Source: Adiantum capillus-veneris | Lineage: Eukaryota > Streptophyta > Polypodiopsida > Polypodiales > Pteridaceae | Assembly (NCBI GenBank): GCA_014529385.2 | Contig: CM043964.1 | Coordinates: 131,096,920-131,160,919 of the forward strand | DNA length: 64,000 nt | Reading direction: 5' to 3' | Shown here: positions 41,402-53,933 of the stretch, piece after piece | How the letters are laid out: every line of letters starts with the position of its first letter | Numbering within the stretch: position 1 is the first letter of the stretch | Notes under the pieces: generated by a model | Database searches by the model: none | What the model was told of the DNA's origin: nothing | Seen by the model: the letters and a program-made list of their open reading frames with translations, nothing else | Translations under genes and position numbers: made by a program

Positions 41402-42480
41402 GATGCCATTAATTGGTATCAAGCGTGGCAAGAGGCATAGTTGGTTGCGCACCTAGATGAAGCCGAGGAAAGGGTGCTCCCTTTTTTCAATTGGGCTGAG
41501 TTCCAAGACAAGCTCAAGGCACGGTTTATGCCACCTCAGTACCTAGCGCGGTTGAAAGAAGATTGGCGCAATCTCAAGCTAAATGGTATGCCAGTTATGT
41601 CTTTTTCTAACTGTATTTTGCAGCTCGGCACCCAATTACGCAAATCGGGTGAAGAGCGCAAAGAGGCATTCCTTTTCGGGTTGGACGAGTATATCAAGTT
41701 CGATGTCGAAGTCCTCAACCCAATAGATGTCAACAAAGCGGTAGCGAGTGCTCTCGCACAGGAGATGAAGCACAACAAAGGTAAGCCTAAGGAGAACAAG
41801 TCTTCCCACAATACCTCTTAGAATTCTGAGAACCCGCAAAGTGGTAAGAACGGTACGAACAATAGTAATTCTCCTAATCAATCTTCCTCTATTTCTCAAG
41901 CATATAATTCTCACAATGAACCTAAGGGAAAACGAAAAGCTAAAAGTCAAGAAAACCCTAAGTTGACACCTGATGAAAAATCTTCTCAAGGAATTTTAGG
42001 AGGTTTGTTAACTCTTGAGGAACGAGCCGAATATGCACGAGAGCGAAGATGTTTTGAATGTCACATTAAAGTCCATATGGAAAGAGATTGTCCTAAGAAA
42101 GCATCCAACGAACCTAAAGAACACACAGAACCCACGTCCTCTGTTAATGCCATAAATGAGAACACTAGTGTGTCCCAAGTTTCTAATGATCATCTAGTTG
42201 ATGAGTCTCTCATGAAGTGTTATGGTCATGTGAATTGTCAACGCATTGTGATCTTGTTTGATTTTGGTAGTATGCATGATGTGATTGGTGACTCTCTTGT
42301 AGAAAGAGTCAGCTTGGAGGTTAGCCATACCACTCCTCTCGAGGTGTCGGGCTTTTGGGTATGGACTCTCTCATTACACGAGAATGCCTTGATGTGTTAT
42401 TCACTGTTCATCAAGCTTCCTTCAGTAGAAGATTTGTTGTGTCTCCTCTCTCAGAGTGTGATATGATTTTGGGCATTTGA
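41402..42480 (+). pseudogene. Gypsy H: gag part 2, zinc knuckle and protease start
   Basis: Resumes gag: DAINWYQAWQE, a stop, LVAHLDEAEERVLPFFNWAE, FQDKLKARFMPPQYLARLKE, DWRNLKLNGMPVMSFSNCIL. From 41963 LTLEERAEYARERRCFECHI contains CFECHIKVHMERDC, a CCHC knuckle. Then CQRIVILFDFGSMHDVIGDS aligns with the protease active site (DSGS altered to DFGS). A stop follows at about 42464. The locus is inactive. Confidence 0.8.
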
Positions 42481-43569
42481 TGGTTTTGTGAACATAACCC
42501 TCTCATTGATTGGGCAGACAATACGCTCACTTTAAATGCCAAAAGTGACCTCTCATTAACATTCGTGGTGAGGAGGGTCTTCATTCTTTACCCCTCATTT
42601 CTTATGTGCAGGCAATGTTTGAAAAGAAACATGAGAAGAAGACTCTCTCAGTCCTTTCATCTCTGAAGCACGACACACATTGTTTGCATGATAGAGATGT
42701 GATTGTTTGCAAGGATGATCATTTGAATGATGATGTTTTTAGTGAAGCTAACCTCATTGCAGATACGATCAATCACACAGGACCGATCTCGACTCTCAAG
42801 TCGAGGTCCAAAGAACCCATTCAGGAAGTACTTTGTGTTCGCATGATTAGTCAACACGCATTGTTCGGTTTCTTGTATTTTCGTCACCGTCTTTATGTGT
42901 TCTCTTCTCACAGGCATGCCGTATTGTACGATGCACATATGCGGACCACTCTTGAAAAGAAAAAAAGTTTGCATTCAAGGAATTCACATTGTTTCCCGAT
43001 TGTCCGTTTTGTCAATCGCTTTTCCATGTTTCTTCCTTAGTATGACACAATCTTAGAAAGAGCACGAGCACGGTTGTCCATCAAGCATCGGCATTTCCGT
43101 TGTGATTTGCCACAGTTGAGAGGTTTAGGTCGAAAAGTCAAGTTTCGATCCCACTTTTTGCGTGTGTTTGGTAAACGGTTTGGCACTTCGTCACTTTGTT
43201 CATTTGCATTGCATGCACAATCATTTAGGAAGAATAGTATTTTTCCAGTTACTCTACATGGAATGGGTATGTTTATGGTCTTGTGTTGGAAATGGTTTTA
43301 GGAATTTTTCTCCTCGGAGATTCTTAAAGAAGGTGCATCCACGACCATAGATGTAGTTGGAGCATTGGAGCTGCAACAGATCACTTTGTGTCGCTTTCGG
43401 CGCGGCCCAAAGAAGCAAGCATTGTAGACCTTCATGAAGTTCAAGTATCGCACGACCCGCCATCAGAGTGGGCCGGCGAAGAGTTCTTCGCAGGATTCCA
43501 GGAGTTGTTGGCGCACTCCCTCGATGCCATACAACTCGGTACCAGTACCTCACTTTAAAAAGGAGGGGA
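42481..43569 (+). pseudogene. Gypsy H: scrambled pol remnants and 3' end
   Basis: Only patches are recognisable: RNase H/integrase-flank wording shared with 31690 (TTGTATTTTCGTCACCGTCT at 42875), fragments of the integrase region, and a 3' end reading GPKKQAL-like and LGTSTSL before the polypurine tract AAAAAGGAGGGGAT (43557-43570). RT is missing. Many stops. Confidence 0.6.
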
Positions 43570-45350
43570 TATCACGTGCACATCTAACCCTATATGCATG
43601 TGGACAAGCTATCCCAGTTCTAGAGTTTAAGTTAGCCTAGGAAGTGTTCTGGCGCCCTTGTGAGTCTGTGCGCAGGCCGTGCATGTCTAGGCACTTAGAA
43701 TAGTTGCATACCCTCTGATTGCATACAACATGATCAGTAGCATGGCATTCAATACCCATATGAGCTTTTTCCAGAGCATAGAACCCTTTTTGCCAAAGTA
43801 CACATTTTTTACTTATTAATAAGTGACTTTTGTTGGAAAAGTAAGTAGGGCAATTTACTAAAGATCTATAAAAGAAACCCATTGGGCACTCAGTAGAAGC
43901 AAAAGAAGCAAGGACACAAGGAGGTAGTCACCCTGCAGTCAGGCAGCACCTCAGCAGGAGCCCTAGCTGTTGGGAGGTGCAAAGGGAGGCACCACCAACC
44001 CCAGCGGACGCCACCTGTGAGCCGACGCCCTTCCAAGCGGGTATGGCATTTTCTAGGGGAAAACCGTCGTGTTATAAGGGCAGTTTAGCATGGTGAGCGA
44101 TAAGTTACCTGGAGGAGGCAACTCTGAAGGGAAGGCCGAAGCAAGTCCTACAATACCTGGGCCTCTGAACAGAGGTACTTGGTGGCTGTCACACCCATAA
44201 CTAGTCAGCGAGATGAGTCTCTCAAGGGCATTGCCCGAAGAGTGTAGATAATTCTGGCCTCTTGGGGAAGCAAAGCCTCACGTAGTCCAAAGGAAACTAG
44301 TGACAAAAGCGTCTACCCTAGGAGCTTGGGTGCATAGTCCTGGTCGTTCTTCTTGTGCACTTTTTTGGTGTATGGGGGGAACGGCCGGGAGTGCCCAACC
44401 CGACTCCTAAAACAAAACAAAAAAGCAGGAGCCCTAGCGTTTTCTCAAGAAGAAGAAGACCCAGATCAGCCTGGCATTTCCAGATTTCAGCTGATTAGCC
44501 TGGCGTTTTCAGATCTCAGCGGACAGCCTAGCGTTTGGAGATTCAGCCGAGACAGCCTGGAGTTTTTGCTTTTCAGCCCTTAACCTCGTTAGATCTGACC
44601 CGATCCAGTAGCAGATCCTTGCTGCAAGTGTCACTTTGTTGCAGATCTGCTAGACAGTTTTCAGCCCAAAACAGCCCTAGCGTTTTGCAATTCAGCCAAA
44701 TCAGCCAGCGTTTTGCATTTTCAGCCATAGTTCGACTTGGCAGTTGCAGATCCAAGCCGCAATGCCGCCACTGTAGCAGATCCCCAGCAGAGCATCCAGC
44801 GTTTTCAATTTTCAGCATTGACGCTGTCGTCGTTGACACCATCGTCGTCGTCGACATCGTCATCGTCATTGCAGTCCCTATCTTGATGACGGCACCTTCG
44901 TCATCGTCATCGTCATCGCAGATCCCTATCTTGATGACGACACCTTCGTCGCCATCGTCCCAGATCTCGGACTTGGGCGACGACACCATCGTCATCATCG
45001 TCATAGTCTCCATCGTCATCATCGACATTGTCATCATCCAGTTCACAACATCTAGACCATTGTACCAGATTTGTGCAATCTTTAGCATAGACCTCTCTCG
45101 CCATAGAGAGGTGGGCCCTTGGAGGAGAGTTTGAGAACCGTCTGTTCTCTTATCTCTCTCTCTCTCTCTCTCTCTCATTCTCAACACTGTCATTCACAGT
45201 AACATTCACTTTGTTCGTGATCATTGCACTTGTACTCTCTCTCTAAGAAGAATAAAAGGCTCTCCCTTCCGTAAGTAAAAGGAACCCTTGAGCACAGTTC
45301 GGAGCACTCATCCTGAGCACTATTAACATTCACTTCCGTTGCACCTTACA
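43570..45350 (+). mobile_element. Gypsy H 3' LTR (LTR family A), interrupted
   Basis: It starts TATCACGTGCACATCTAACC (first G changed to A) and ends GTTGCACCTTACA. Without the inserted retroposon (43968-44438 including one target copy) the LTR is about 1.31 kb. It carries the same CGATCCAGTAGCAGATCCTT and CACTTTGTTGCAGATCTGCT segments as 34.1-34.2 kb. Confidence 0.75.
43968..44423 (+). mobile_element. 456-bp retroposon (SINE or LINE 3' end) in the LTR
   Basis: Flanked by a perfect 15-bp target duplication AGCAGGAGCCCTAGC (43953-43967 and 44424-44438). It ends in an A-rich tail CTAAAACAAAACAAAA, the mark of target-primed reverse transcription. No coding frame and no clear Pol III A/B boxes are visible, so SINE and truncated LINE are both possible. 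Confidence 0.75.
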
Positions 45351-46986
45351 TTGGATGTGATGGCTAAGTGAATGAGAACTGAATGAGATCTTGGGTTTAG
45401 GGATTAAAATTTTAACCCCTACCAACTTGAAGATATTATGAGCACTAGCCGAGGGGTCCAACCCAAAACTATCAAAAGCTAGACATCTGGGACTGATTTT
45501 CGTAAAACGTGTTGATTGCTGATGTGGCAGCTGTACGGAATTCTGTGATTTGTGCTGACAGTGCTGGCTGTATGGATTTCCGAAAAATGTGCTGGCAAAT
45601 TTTGACAATTTTGTGTGGACTTTTGGAGCAGATGCTTTTGACTATTAGTGCTTGTGGATCTGATGCTTTTGGGGCTTTGCTTTTGGGCATCCCTTGTAAG
45701 TTTAAAGAGCCCAGAGGGCCGCTCTTTTGGAGAGCATTTGGACGTAGAGTCTTAGAGAGTGTTGAACCCTCGGGGAGTTGTACTTTGCGAGGCTCAGAAA
45801 GGATGTGGATCACTTGTTTAGTGTGTCGAAGGTCAAGTTTGACAGACACAAGGCACTAGGTCTCTTCAACCTTTACCCATTCCTCATTGAACTTGGGAGA
45901 ATTTAACCATGGACTTTATTTTTGATTTTCCAAACTTAGGCCCATTTCATTTCATTTCATTCCAATAAAGAAGACAATGAAAGGCGACCATTTGGCCGAA
46001 TTGTTTGTCTCATAGATTTTTAGACTACATGGTATGCCGGAGTCTACTGTGTCGGATAAAGATTCCCGATTCAAGAGTTTGTTTTGGCGGGCATGATGGG
46101 AGATAAAGGCACACGGCTTAATTTCTCGTCCTCGTTTCACCCACTGATAGATGGGCAAACAGAGATAGCCAACTCAGTGGTTCTAGACTTATTGAAGTCA
46201 TGAGTCTTCGACCAGAAGACTCAGTGGGAGAAGTTCTTGCCCTTGGTGGAATTTTCCTATAACAACACGGTTCACACATCTACGAGGAATGTGCCATTTG
46301 AAATTGTTGAAGATTTTTGAAGCAGATCAGTATACACAGGATCTGAACTCTGCTTTTGCCAAGGTAAGGGAGGCTTTGCAAAAGTCCCAAGAACGGCATA
46401 AGAAGACAGCGGACAAGCATCGACATAACTTGTAGTTGAAGGAAAATGATTGGGTGCTACTCAAGTTTGAGAAGGCACGACTACGAAAGTGGAAGGGTAA
46501 GGAGAGACTTTTTCTGAAACTAAGTATGAGATACTATGGAACCTTCTGGATACAAGAAAAGATCAATGATGTGACGATGTGACAAGTTGACAGTATCCTG
46601 TTGTATTACTTTGTTTAAAGAAGTACTTTGAAATGGGAATTGTTACATGTGCTCTCTCATGTTTGTGTGTTTGCGTATGTGTGTGAAAGATGAAATGGCT
46701 GCAACATTTTATCTCAGTCATCTGAGGGTGATGTGAACGTGATAGTAACAAGATTTAGTAGATCAAGACAGCCGCGAAAAAATAAGTGCGGTTTGGATGT
46801 GATTGCTAAATAAGCTACAATGATCATGATTCTCATCCAAGATCTCCATGGGAATAGTGATGTGAATGTTCTGTGACTATCGTCTTCGTGCTTTGCTACT
46901 TAGAGTCATTGTCTATTGAACTAATTTTTGTACTATGTTTGTTTTTGAGGCATAATCGAGGGCGATTACAATTCAAGAGGGGGGTA
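45351..46986 (+). pseudogene. Gypsy J: LTR B fragment, integrase remnant and 3'UTR
   Basis: 45480-45800 matches part of LTR family B (AGAGCATTTGGACGTAGAGTC). From about 45805 integrase of the gypsy F type is readable in pieces: VKFDRHKAL-like, TMDFIFDFPN, MPESTVSDKDSRFKSLFWR, DGQTEIANSVVLDLLKS, TQWEKFLPLVEFSYNNTVHT, then [20 protein letters not shown]. It ends at about 46575. The 3'UTR to 46986 ends in the polypurine tract ATTCAAGAGGGGGGTA. Numerous stops. Confidence 0.75.
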
Positions 46987-47536
46987 TGTCACGAAGTGAT
47001 GATGTGGCATGGCCTAAAGAACAGAGCCCGACCTAGGGGTCCGAAACCCTAGTGAAATGAAGCGAAAGAAGTTGTTCCAATTTGCAACCGAGTGGCCCAA
47101 AGAGGGTTAGGTCTAAAAACCCAACCCTCCCAACTTGCAGATTTCAAATAAAGCAAGGGACCCAATTGGCGTAGCGGCTGCTGACGTGGCAGGTTGTACG
47201 AACAGCCCCGGATTTTGCACTAATTGCTGACGTGGCAATGCATGGATTTCCATGTTTTACGAGATCAGCCCAAGCGGTGCCAGCTTTTGGAAGTAGCTTT
47301 TGGGACCCAATGCTTTTGAATCAAAGCTTTTCATTTAACTGCTTTTGGCCAGGAGCCTATAAAAGTGTGCCCAGGGCCTCCTCTCCACTCAGACTAGCTT
47401 GGGAGCGCTGAGAGGAGGACCCTCGGACATTGTACTTTGCGAAGTCTAATAATAAAGAAATACCGAGAAAGGGTGCTAATCTTTGGGGCGAGTGCATATG
47501 GGCGCGGAACTACGCCGTGCCTCTCTCTCTCTCTCT
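46987..47536 (+). mobile_element. Gypsy J 3' LTR (family B), first part
   Basis: It starts TGTCACGAAGTGATGATGTGG. It matches 27527 onward up to GCGCGGAACTACGCCGTGCC, where it is cut by the L1 LINE. The rest of this LTR resumes at 54053 and ends at 54161 (TGCAGTAGATTCTCATCTTG). Confidence 0.75.
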
Positions 47537-48184
47537 TTTTTTTTGTGGAAAAATCAGGGCTATATATTACCGAGTACAATATGATCCCCAACGGATGCCA
47601 AAATAGCCTGTCACGTGGGGTGTACAAACTGAATGTAAGGGTGAGAGCCACTATAGTGACAACTCGGCTAGTACAATCTCATGGTGGTCTGTGTGATGAG
47701 TGGAGTAGAAACCATTGAGGGGGGGCATAATGCCATATAATTTTACCACCTGTAAGTGTGAAAAAGAGTGGAGCTCGGGCCCAACGTCGAAGAAAGGCAA
47801 ATCGTCGAGCCTCGGCTGCTCTAGATGTACCTGAGGAAGAATCCCACTGCCAAATCAGGGTGTGAATGATGTCCAGCCAAATGGCAGTAAGGATATCCTG
47901 AAGGAGCTGTGGAGCTGCACTGAGAATGTGAAGACAACGAGCTCTCCAAATATTCCATAGTGTAATACTAGTGATAATTGAAAAAACTTCATCACGTGTC
48001 TGAGGATCCCCTTACCATGCGATCTGTGGTAACATAGCCAAAGTTCCTCGCCGATAACCAGTCGAGGTAAAGCATAAGAGCTGGATCTGTGTCTGAGCCC
48101 TCATAGAAAAGATGCGGTCCGGGCATCGGCATCAACCATGAGACAGAGCCCCAAGTGAGAAATCCATCCTGAACACCTGCTCTG

Positions 48185-49465
48185 CTAAGTAAAAAGCAAA
48201 CTGGTAGCCACACTATGAGAAAAGGAGCATGACCAAAGACAGTGGACTGGTGACTCATGTAGTCGCGAAGGACATCGAGTGCATAACGGATCATGACCCA
48301 TAGTAGCTAGCCAAGTCCCAACTTGAAGTCCTGCATGTGCAATCATCCACATGAAAAAAGAAATACGACGAGCCGCATGTAAATCCCAGATGGCTGACCA
48401 AAACTGCTGTAGATAGGCATGGGAGAGACCTGAATGTAACCAGAAACGCATACGAGTGGGTTGCTCTGGGTGCTGTCTCATCAATGCTAGTCTTCCAAGT
48501 CTGACAGTGTACTCCAAAAATGATACATGTGCACCGGTGGGGTTAGAGTGAGGCCAATGCCACTCTCTTGGGTCCCAATAAAGCTGAGATAAGGCACGAC
48601 CCTCCCACACCCAAAGCCTCCAAAGGGCGGCATCAACGGATGCGAAACGGGGGTCAACACAACGACGCTTTCCGCGAGAGCCAACTACTCGTATGGCCTC
48701 CCATCGAGCGCCGGGGTAGACAAGGTGCGGAGAGGTGGTAGCAAATGTCAATCTAGCATGAATCCCCTGAGAGGAGTCTGAATCAAGTGTGAACAGCATG
48801 GTGTCTAAACGAACTAATAAGAGAGTGCTCTGAGCAAAGAGACCTTCCCAGCCACTATGTGGAGGCATCTGAACCGTGCCTCGCATGACTGCGTCCCACT
48901 GTGAAGGAATGGCGGAGTCAATCTCAAGAAGTCTGTCTGTCACCCTGCGACTAATGTCATAATGTTCTCCTACAAAATCTGCATCGAGCATACGCGTCTC
49001 ATGAAACAACCGCATAGAGGCAGCAGGGCCAGTGTCCCAAGCAGCCCAATCAATGTGAGTCCTCTCTCCAAGATGACGGGGTGGGTTAACCGAAGAATCA
49101 AGAACTGCATCATTCCAAATGAGAGGCTGGCGCTCAATCTCCTCACGACATGAGGGAGGTGAGCGTATGAGAGCTCGTCGCATGGAAACCCAAATCTGAA
49201 GGAGTGATCGGATGAAGGGTGAGAGAGTGCTGGTGGACAAGGGAGCATCCGTAAAGAGAAAACGATACCCTGTACGCCAAGTATGACTATCTCTAGTGCC
49301 GAGGCGTGGAGTTGCTGTGCAAATAGCGGCCTGAAGAAGCATCTTCCAAGGTTCTTGGCCGGGAAAAAGACCTCGAACAATAAGCTTGGTAAGAAGGGCG
49401 CGACTCTGTAATTCTGGATCAATAATGCCAAGACCGCCCTCTGACCGAGTTCGAATAATCGTGGA
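48185..49465 (-). pseudogene. L1 ORF2 C-terminal part with zf-RVT domain
   Basis: It continues the RT frame after a nonsense codon (TGA at 49466-49468, where Trp would fit: RVR-W-STIIRTRSEGGLG). It reads GLGIIDPELQSRALLTKLIV and GLFPGQEPWKMLL, then a long connection region. Near the end RRISFFMWMIAHAGLQVGTW and DPLCTRCPSRLHESPVHCLW are the zf-RVT zinc-binding domain that closes plant L1 ORF2 proteins. The 3'UTR (47545-48184) follows. Confidence 0.8.
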
Positions 49466-50490
49466 TCAGCGAACTCGAGCACGAGTATCAGTAGTCCCAT
49501 CTGTGCCACTCCATAAAAAGTTCCTCACTAGTCTGCGGAGCTGAGCTATCACTCCAGAATGTAGCATCCAACAAGAGGCCGTGTACCATATTGTAGCCAG
49601 AATGACCTGGTTGACGACCAATGTACGGCCAGCCAACGACAGATGACGTGAAGACCAATGACATAGCTTCCTGCGAATAGACTGTAGAACGGGTGCAAAC
49701 TGCTGCTGTGAGGAAACGTCAAATCCAACCTGAAAGCCCAGATATCTGCATGTCTGATCCGGCTGCAGCCATGTGAAACCATCAGCTACCCCCCAAGTAG
49801 GTATGTCATCACTGCCAACCAGTAACCCATAGGATTTATGCCAGTTAATACGTGCACCACTGGCAATGCAAAAAACTGTCAAGGCCTCCCGCATGGCATC
49901 AAGAGTTGCTAGCAAATAGTGCAACATCAGCATAGTGTCATTAGCGAACTCCTGATCGATAAGGTCCGGAGCCGAATGTACTGGCATGGTCAAGCCACGA
50001 AATGCATGACTCTGAGCACGAAGAAAATCTGACATAGTCTCTCCAACAAACAGATACAGATATGCTGCTAAAGGACATCCCTGTCGGACAGATCGAGAGA
50101 GCTCAAAACTGCGACTGACACGACCACCAATAGTAATAGCACTGCTGGCAGTCCTGAAGAGAGCGGAAATGCCTGCGATCCATCGCGAGGGGAAACCCAT
50201 CTTGGCTAATGATCCTTCGAGAAAGTCCCACTCAACACGGTCGTATGCTTTCTCAAAGTCAAGAATGAAAAAAGCGAGAGGTTCAGAAGATGATCTGGCC
50301 CACTCTACTGCCTCATAAAAAGTGAAGATATTATCCAGTATGCATCGATCCATGACAAAGCCTGTCTGAGAAGTATGAATAATATTTGGTAAGAACGGTC
50401 GCAAGCGATGGCTGATAAGTAACGCTAATATCTTATAGACCGAAGGGAGTAGGGTAATAGGTCTCCACTGGCGGAGCTGAGTTGTGTCAC
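49466..50490 (-). pseudogene. L1 ORF2 reverse transcriptase domain
   Basis: RT motifs in order: QWRPITLLPSVYKILALLIS, TGFVMDRCILDNIFTFYEAV, LAFFILDFEKAYDRVEWDFL, ELSRSVRQGCPLAAYLYLF. The catalytic box reads QEFANDTMLML where YADD is expected, so one of the two metal-binding Asp residues is replaced by Asn. It ends RNFLWSGTDGTTDTRARVR and stop. A 1-bp frameshift near 50480 separates it from the endonuclease part. Confidence 0.85.
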
Positions 50491-52110
50491 GGTGTCACCC
50501 CCTTTCGGAATAAGAGATATGAGACCTGAGCAAAGATCCAGATGCATATATCCTGATGCAAAGATGTCCTGACAACCGCGAAGCAGTGGTATATGCAATA
50601 CATCCCAATAAGTAAAAAAGAAAGCTCTAGTGAGGCCATCCTCTCCTGGGCAGGAGGATGGATCTAGACTCTCAATAGCAGCATGAAGCTCTGCAAGTGT
50701 GAAGGGTGCCAACAAGATCTCCGCCATAGTATCTGTACAACGGCGTCGAGTGTGATGCCAGATCTGCTCACGTGCAAGTAAAACCTCAGTAGTGCATACA
50801 TCAGCAGTGAACAATGCCTCAAAATAATCTGCAGACATATCAAGAATAACATCAGGATGCATATGAAGTGTCCCCTGAGCATCGCACAAAGTCCGAAGGG
50901 TGGTGCCAGGAGGGCGCTCTTTATGCGCAGCGAAGAAGGCTTTATTCATTCGATTAGCTTTAGCTATCCGATGAGATACTGAAGCATGATGAGTGAACTC
51001 AGACCTAGCCTCCTGTACGCGATGAATTTTCTTTGTGAGCTCTATCTGTCTAGCAGCGAGATAAGCATCCTGAGGCCACTCCTCAAGCAAGCGCTGTGTG
51101 GAACCAAGAGGAATGTGAAGATCAGACTCACGTACTCTCAACTGTCGATGAATAATAGCAGTATGATGACGGCAGTAAATACTAGACTGAGTAATGCAAT
51201 GAGCAAGGAACTCTCTAGGGGGACCACAATAAGAAGCACCCGTGGACCATAAGTCACGAATCTGTTGTTGCAAAACTTCAGTGGTGAGAACACTGTCAGG
51301 TATACGGCAGCCCCGTCTCTGTGCAGAGGATCTAGTGAAGGAGATAAACAATGAGATGGGTAAGTGATCTGAGAGGCTGGTCCCTCTCCAAATAGTAGTA
51401 AATCCACCTAGAGCTGCTGCCCAAGGGCCAATGTAAAAACGATCAAGTTGCTCTAATAATCTCCCCTGCTGTCTCTGAAACCCCCACGAGTAATGAAGTG
51501 TAGCAGGGTGATGACCAAAAGAGGGTATGTGCCATGCATCAACACCTTGAATAGCTAGAAGAAATCGATCCCAATCTGATTGCTCATCGGGAGAGATGGA
51601 TGATGGAACAGGAGGAGTGATGGATCGCCAATCAGAGTCGCTTTCGACATTGTTGAAGTCGCCTCCTACAACCCAAGAGTCTACAGCAGGTAGAACAATA
51701 GCCAAAGAGGCCCAAAAGGTAGCCCTCTCCCGAGGAGTAGTGGGTGCGTAGACTGACATAAAACCAATGATAGAGTCCTGAATCCGAAGAGACACATAGA
51801 TTGCTCTGCCAGCGACAAGGGTGCCATGCTGCTGAACTGAGGCCAAGTAACGTGGCCCCACTGAAATGCATACACGGCAACTCTGTCCATGAATGCCTAG
51901 AGTAGGCTCCCAAAAAGTGTGAGCGCCGGAGGGCATGAGATTACCAAAGGGGGTGGCAATCTTATGCTCCTGTACTAGTAATATATCCACAGTGCCTACT
52001 ACATGAGCGTGTAAATCTCTGCGAAGTAAAAGCTTGCGGGAACCTCTTACCCGAGAAGTCTGTAAACCATTAGCATTCCAAGAAACTACATGTAAATCCA
52101 TAGTCTGCAT
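50491..52110 (-). pseudogene. L1 ORF2 APE endonuclease and RT start
   Basis: It starts MQTMDLHVVSWNANGLQTSR (WNANG). Endonuclease motifs follow: ILLVQEHKIATP (catalytic Glu), FMSVYAPTTPRERATF, SWVVGGDFNNVESDSDW, LLEQLDRFYIG, TSLSDHLPISL (catalytic His). This enzyme nicks target DNA to prime reverse transcription. The linker runs to GEDGLTRAFFFTYWDVLHIP and SLIPKGGDTVTQL, the first RT motif, before the frameshift. The domain itself is complete. Confidence 0.9.
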
Positions 52111-52133
52111 GAAAGAATTGGTAAAGCATCTGA

Positions 52134-53906
52134 CTAACTGCGCATCTTCTTGGAGGCAGTTGGGCCATCCAAGGGGTGAGCTTCGGGCGGTAGGAAAGCA
52201 ACCCGCAAGCCTTCTCTAAAATATGGCGTCTCATTGCACCAACTGCGGACCTCAGCTTGTTTACATTGCATTAATGATGGTGCAGCTTTGACACCCCAAA
52301 TGCGCATAGACATAGGAAGCACCACATCTGAGGATACATGAGTGACCATAGGCAATGAATAGCAAGCATAAACATCACTCCATTCGATAGCACCAATACA
52401 GGAAGGGAAGTGTGGAGACAGTACATCCGGAGCGGAAGTAGACAACCATGAATGAAGCTGAGCCATAGATTGAGCATGCACAAAATGTAGAACCTGATCC
52501 TCAGACCATTCCTGAGCTGCGAGGAATGGAAGGAAAAAGGAATGGGTGGGCTGAGAGCGACTGCCTATTAAAGAGGAAACACAACCTGGTTTGTGATGCA
52601 TAAGGTAGAGCTGTACCCGCAGTGGTCCTTCTGAGTCACCACACATTTCAGCCCGATGAGTGCCCGAGGAAAGAGGACAGGAGCTGAGAAAACTGCGAGG
52701 GACGTAAGTATGAGCGACTGAAGGAGGGGGAGGACGAGAAGGTGGAAGGGGGGGAGCAAGGGCGAGAGGGAGAGAAGGAAAAGGGAGAGGTAATAGCGGG
52801 GAATGATCCATCTGCATGGGAATAGGGATCTCGGGCAGAGGAGAAGGAGCGGGCGGGAGAACGGCAAGAGGAGGAGGAGCTGGTAGCAGAGGTAAGTGAT
52901 CCTGTGCTGAAGAGGAAGAATGGCGAGGAGAAGCAAGGGGTAATGGGGTGGTGGAAACTTGAGAGGGAGCAGGAGAGGTAACAGTGGGGGTTGCATGCTG
53001 TGTAGGTTGCTGACGAGGACGGAATGAATGGTTACGACCCACTGTCTGCCATGCATTCTCAGTAGGAACTGAAGCGGAGGGAGGGACATGGAGGGTCGAA
53101 GCTCGAGGAGCACCTGCAGGTTGTCGAGGTGCTCGAGTAGTAGTAGGAGGAACCAGTTGTTGACGCTGACCACGTGACTGAGCATGAGTGCCAGGAGCTG
53201 GCTGTTGTTGTCGCCGATGGCGGGGCAGGAAGGGGCAATCTCGTGCCAAGTGTCCCATCTCGTGACAACGTAAGCACTGCCCTGGGTGACCAGTGACTAC
53301 CATTCGGCAAGAGTAGTCTCGATCGCGCACAGCCACAGTAACTGAATCTGGTAATGAAGTATCCCCAAACACCAGGACCTGAATACGAGGTGGACCAGAG
53401 GAGAAGATGCAGGATCCTGGAACTACTGTGCCAAAATGAGCAGCAATCATCTGAAGGAGATGCTCATCAATAAAATGGAGAGGCATATTCGGGAAGGAGA
53501 GCGTCAGAGGGAATCTGGGAATAAGGTGTCGACTGTCAAACTCCTCAGTAGTAAACTCGGGATACCACCTTGTCAAGTATATCATCCTGCGATCAGAGAG
53601 TATCGGAGACCGAGCCAGGAGAGCTGAGGCAGTGGCGGGATCTGAAAGACGTACCATGAATATGCCTCTGCCAAGAAACGTAAGCTCCGAGACCTGTCCC
53701 TGAGTAGTGCCCAATGCAGACTGACACCAATCACGTATGGAAGAGCGAGGTGGAGACTGTCCAATCATCCGACCAACCAAGGCATGCTGTGCCAAGTGTT
53801 GTATTTTGGAGTCAATGCGTGTCAACAGGTCGCCAGTACAGTCCACGCGACAGGCAAGTGGTGATGGAGCGCCGTGCATAGCACTCGAGACCGGCAAAGC
53901 CGCCAT
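52134..53906 (-). CDS. L1 ORF1 RNA-binding protein
   Basis: An intact 590-codon frame. The N-terminal 200 residues (RDWCQSALGTTQGQVSELTF, LGRGIFMVRLSDPATASALL, RSPILSDRRMIYLTRWYPEF, FPNMPLHFIDEHLLQMIAAH) follow the DUF4283 pattern of plant L1 ORF1. A CCHC zinc knuckle lies at residues 211-224 (CLRCHEMGHLARDC). Then comes a long Gln/Pro/Ser-rich linker (about 230-400) and a C-terminal region with no name. It ends about 25 bp before ORF2. It would coat LINE RNA. No stop damages it, in contrast to ORF2. Confidence 0.85.
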   Translation of the reverse strand: MAALPVSSAMHGAPSPLACRVDCTGDLLTRIDSKIQHLAQHALVGRMIGQSPPRSSIRDWCQSALGTTQGQVSELTFLGRGIFMVRLSDPATASALLARSPILSDRRMIYLTRWYPEFTTEEFDSRHLIPRFPLTLSFPNMPLHFIDEHLLQMIAAHFGTVVPGSCIFSSGPPRIQVLVFGDTSLPDSVTVAVRDRDYSCRMVVTGHPGQCLRCHEMGHLARDCPFLPRHRRQQQPAPGTHAQSRGQRQQLVPPTTTRAPRQPAGAPRASTLHVPPSASVPTENAWQTVGRNHSFRPRQQPTQHATPTVTSPAPSQVSTTPLPLASPRHSSSSAQDHLPLLPAPPPLAVLPPAPSPLPEIPIPMQMDHSPLLPLPFPSLPLALAPPLPPSRPPPPSVAHTYVPRSFLSSCPLSSGTHRAEMCGDSEGPLRVQLYLMHHKPGCVSSLIGSRSQPTHSFFLPFLAAQEWSEDQVLHFVHAQSMAQLHSWLSTSAPDVLSPHFPSCIGAIEWSDVYACYSLPMVTHVSSDVVLPMSMRIWGVKAAPSLMQCKQAEVRSWCNETPYFREGLRVAFLPPEAHPLDGPTASKKMRS

Positions 53907-53933
53907 GAAGAATGGGCTAGACTGTCGAACGGG

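Noticed and set aside
49466-50404. Bacterial-type retron or group II intron RT
   Set aside because: The zf-RVT domain, APE endonuclease and CCHC ORF1 on the same strand identify it as a plant L1.
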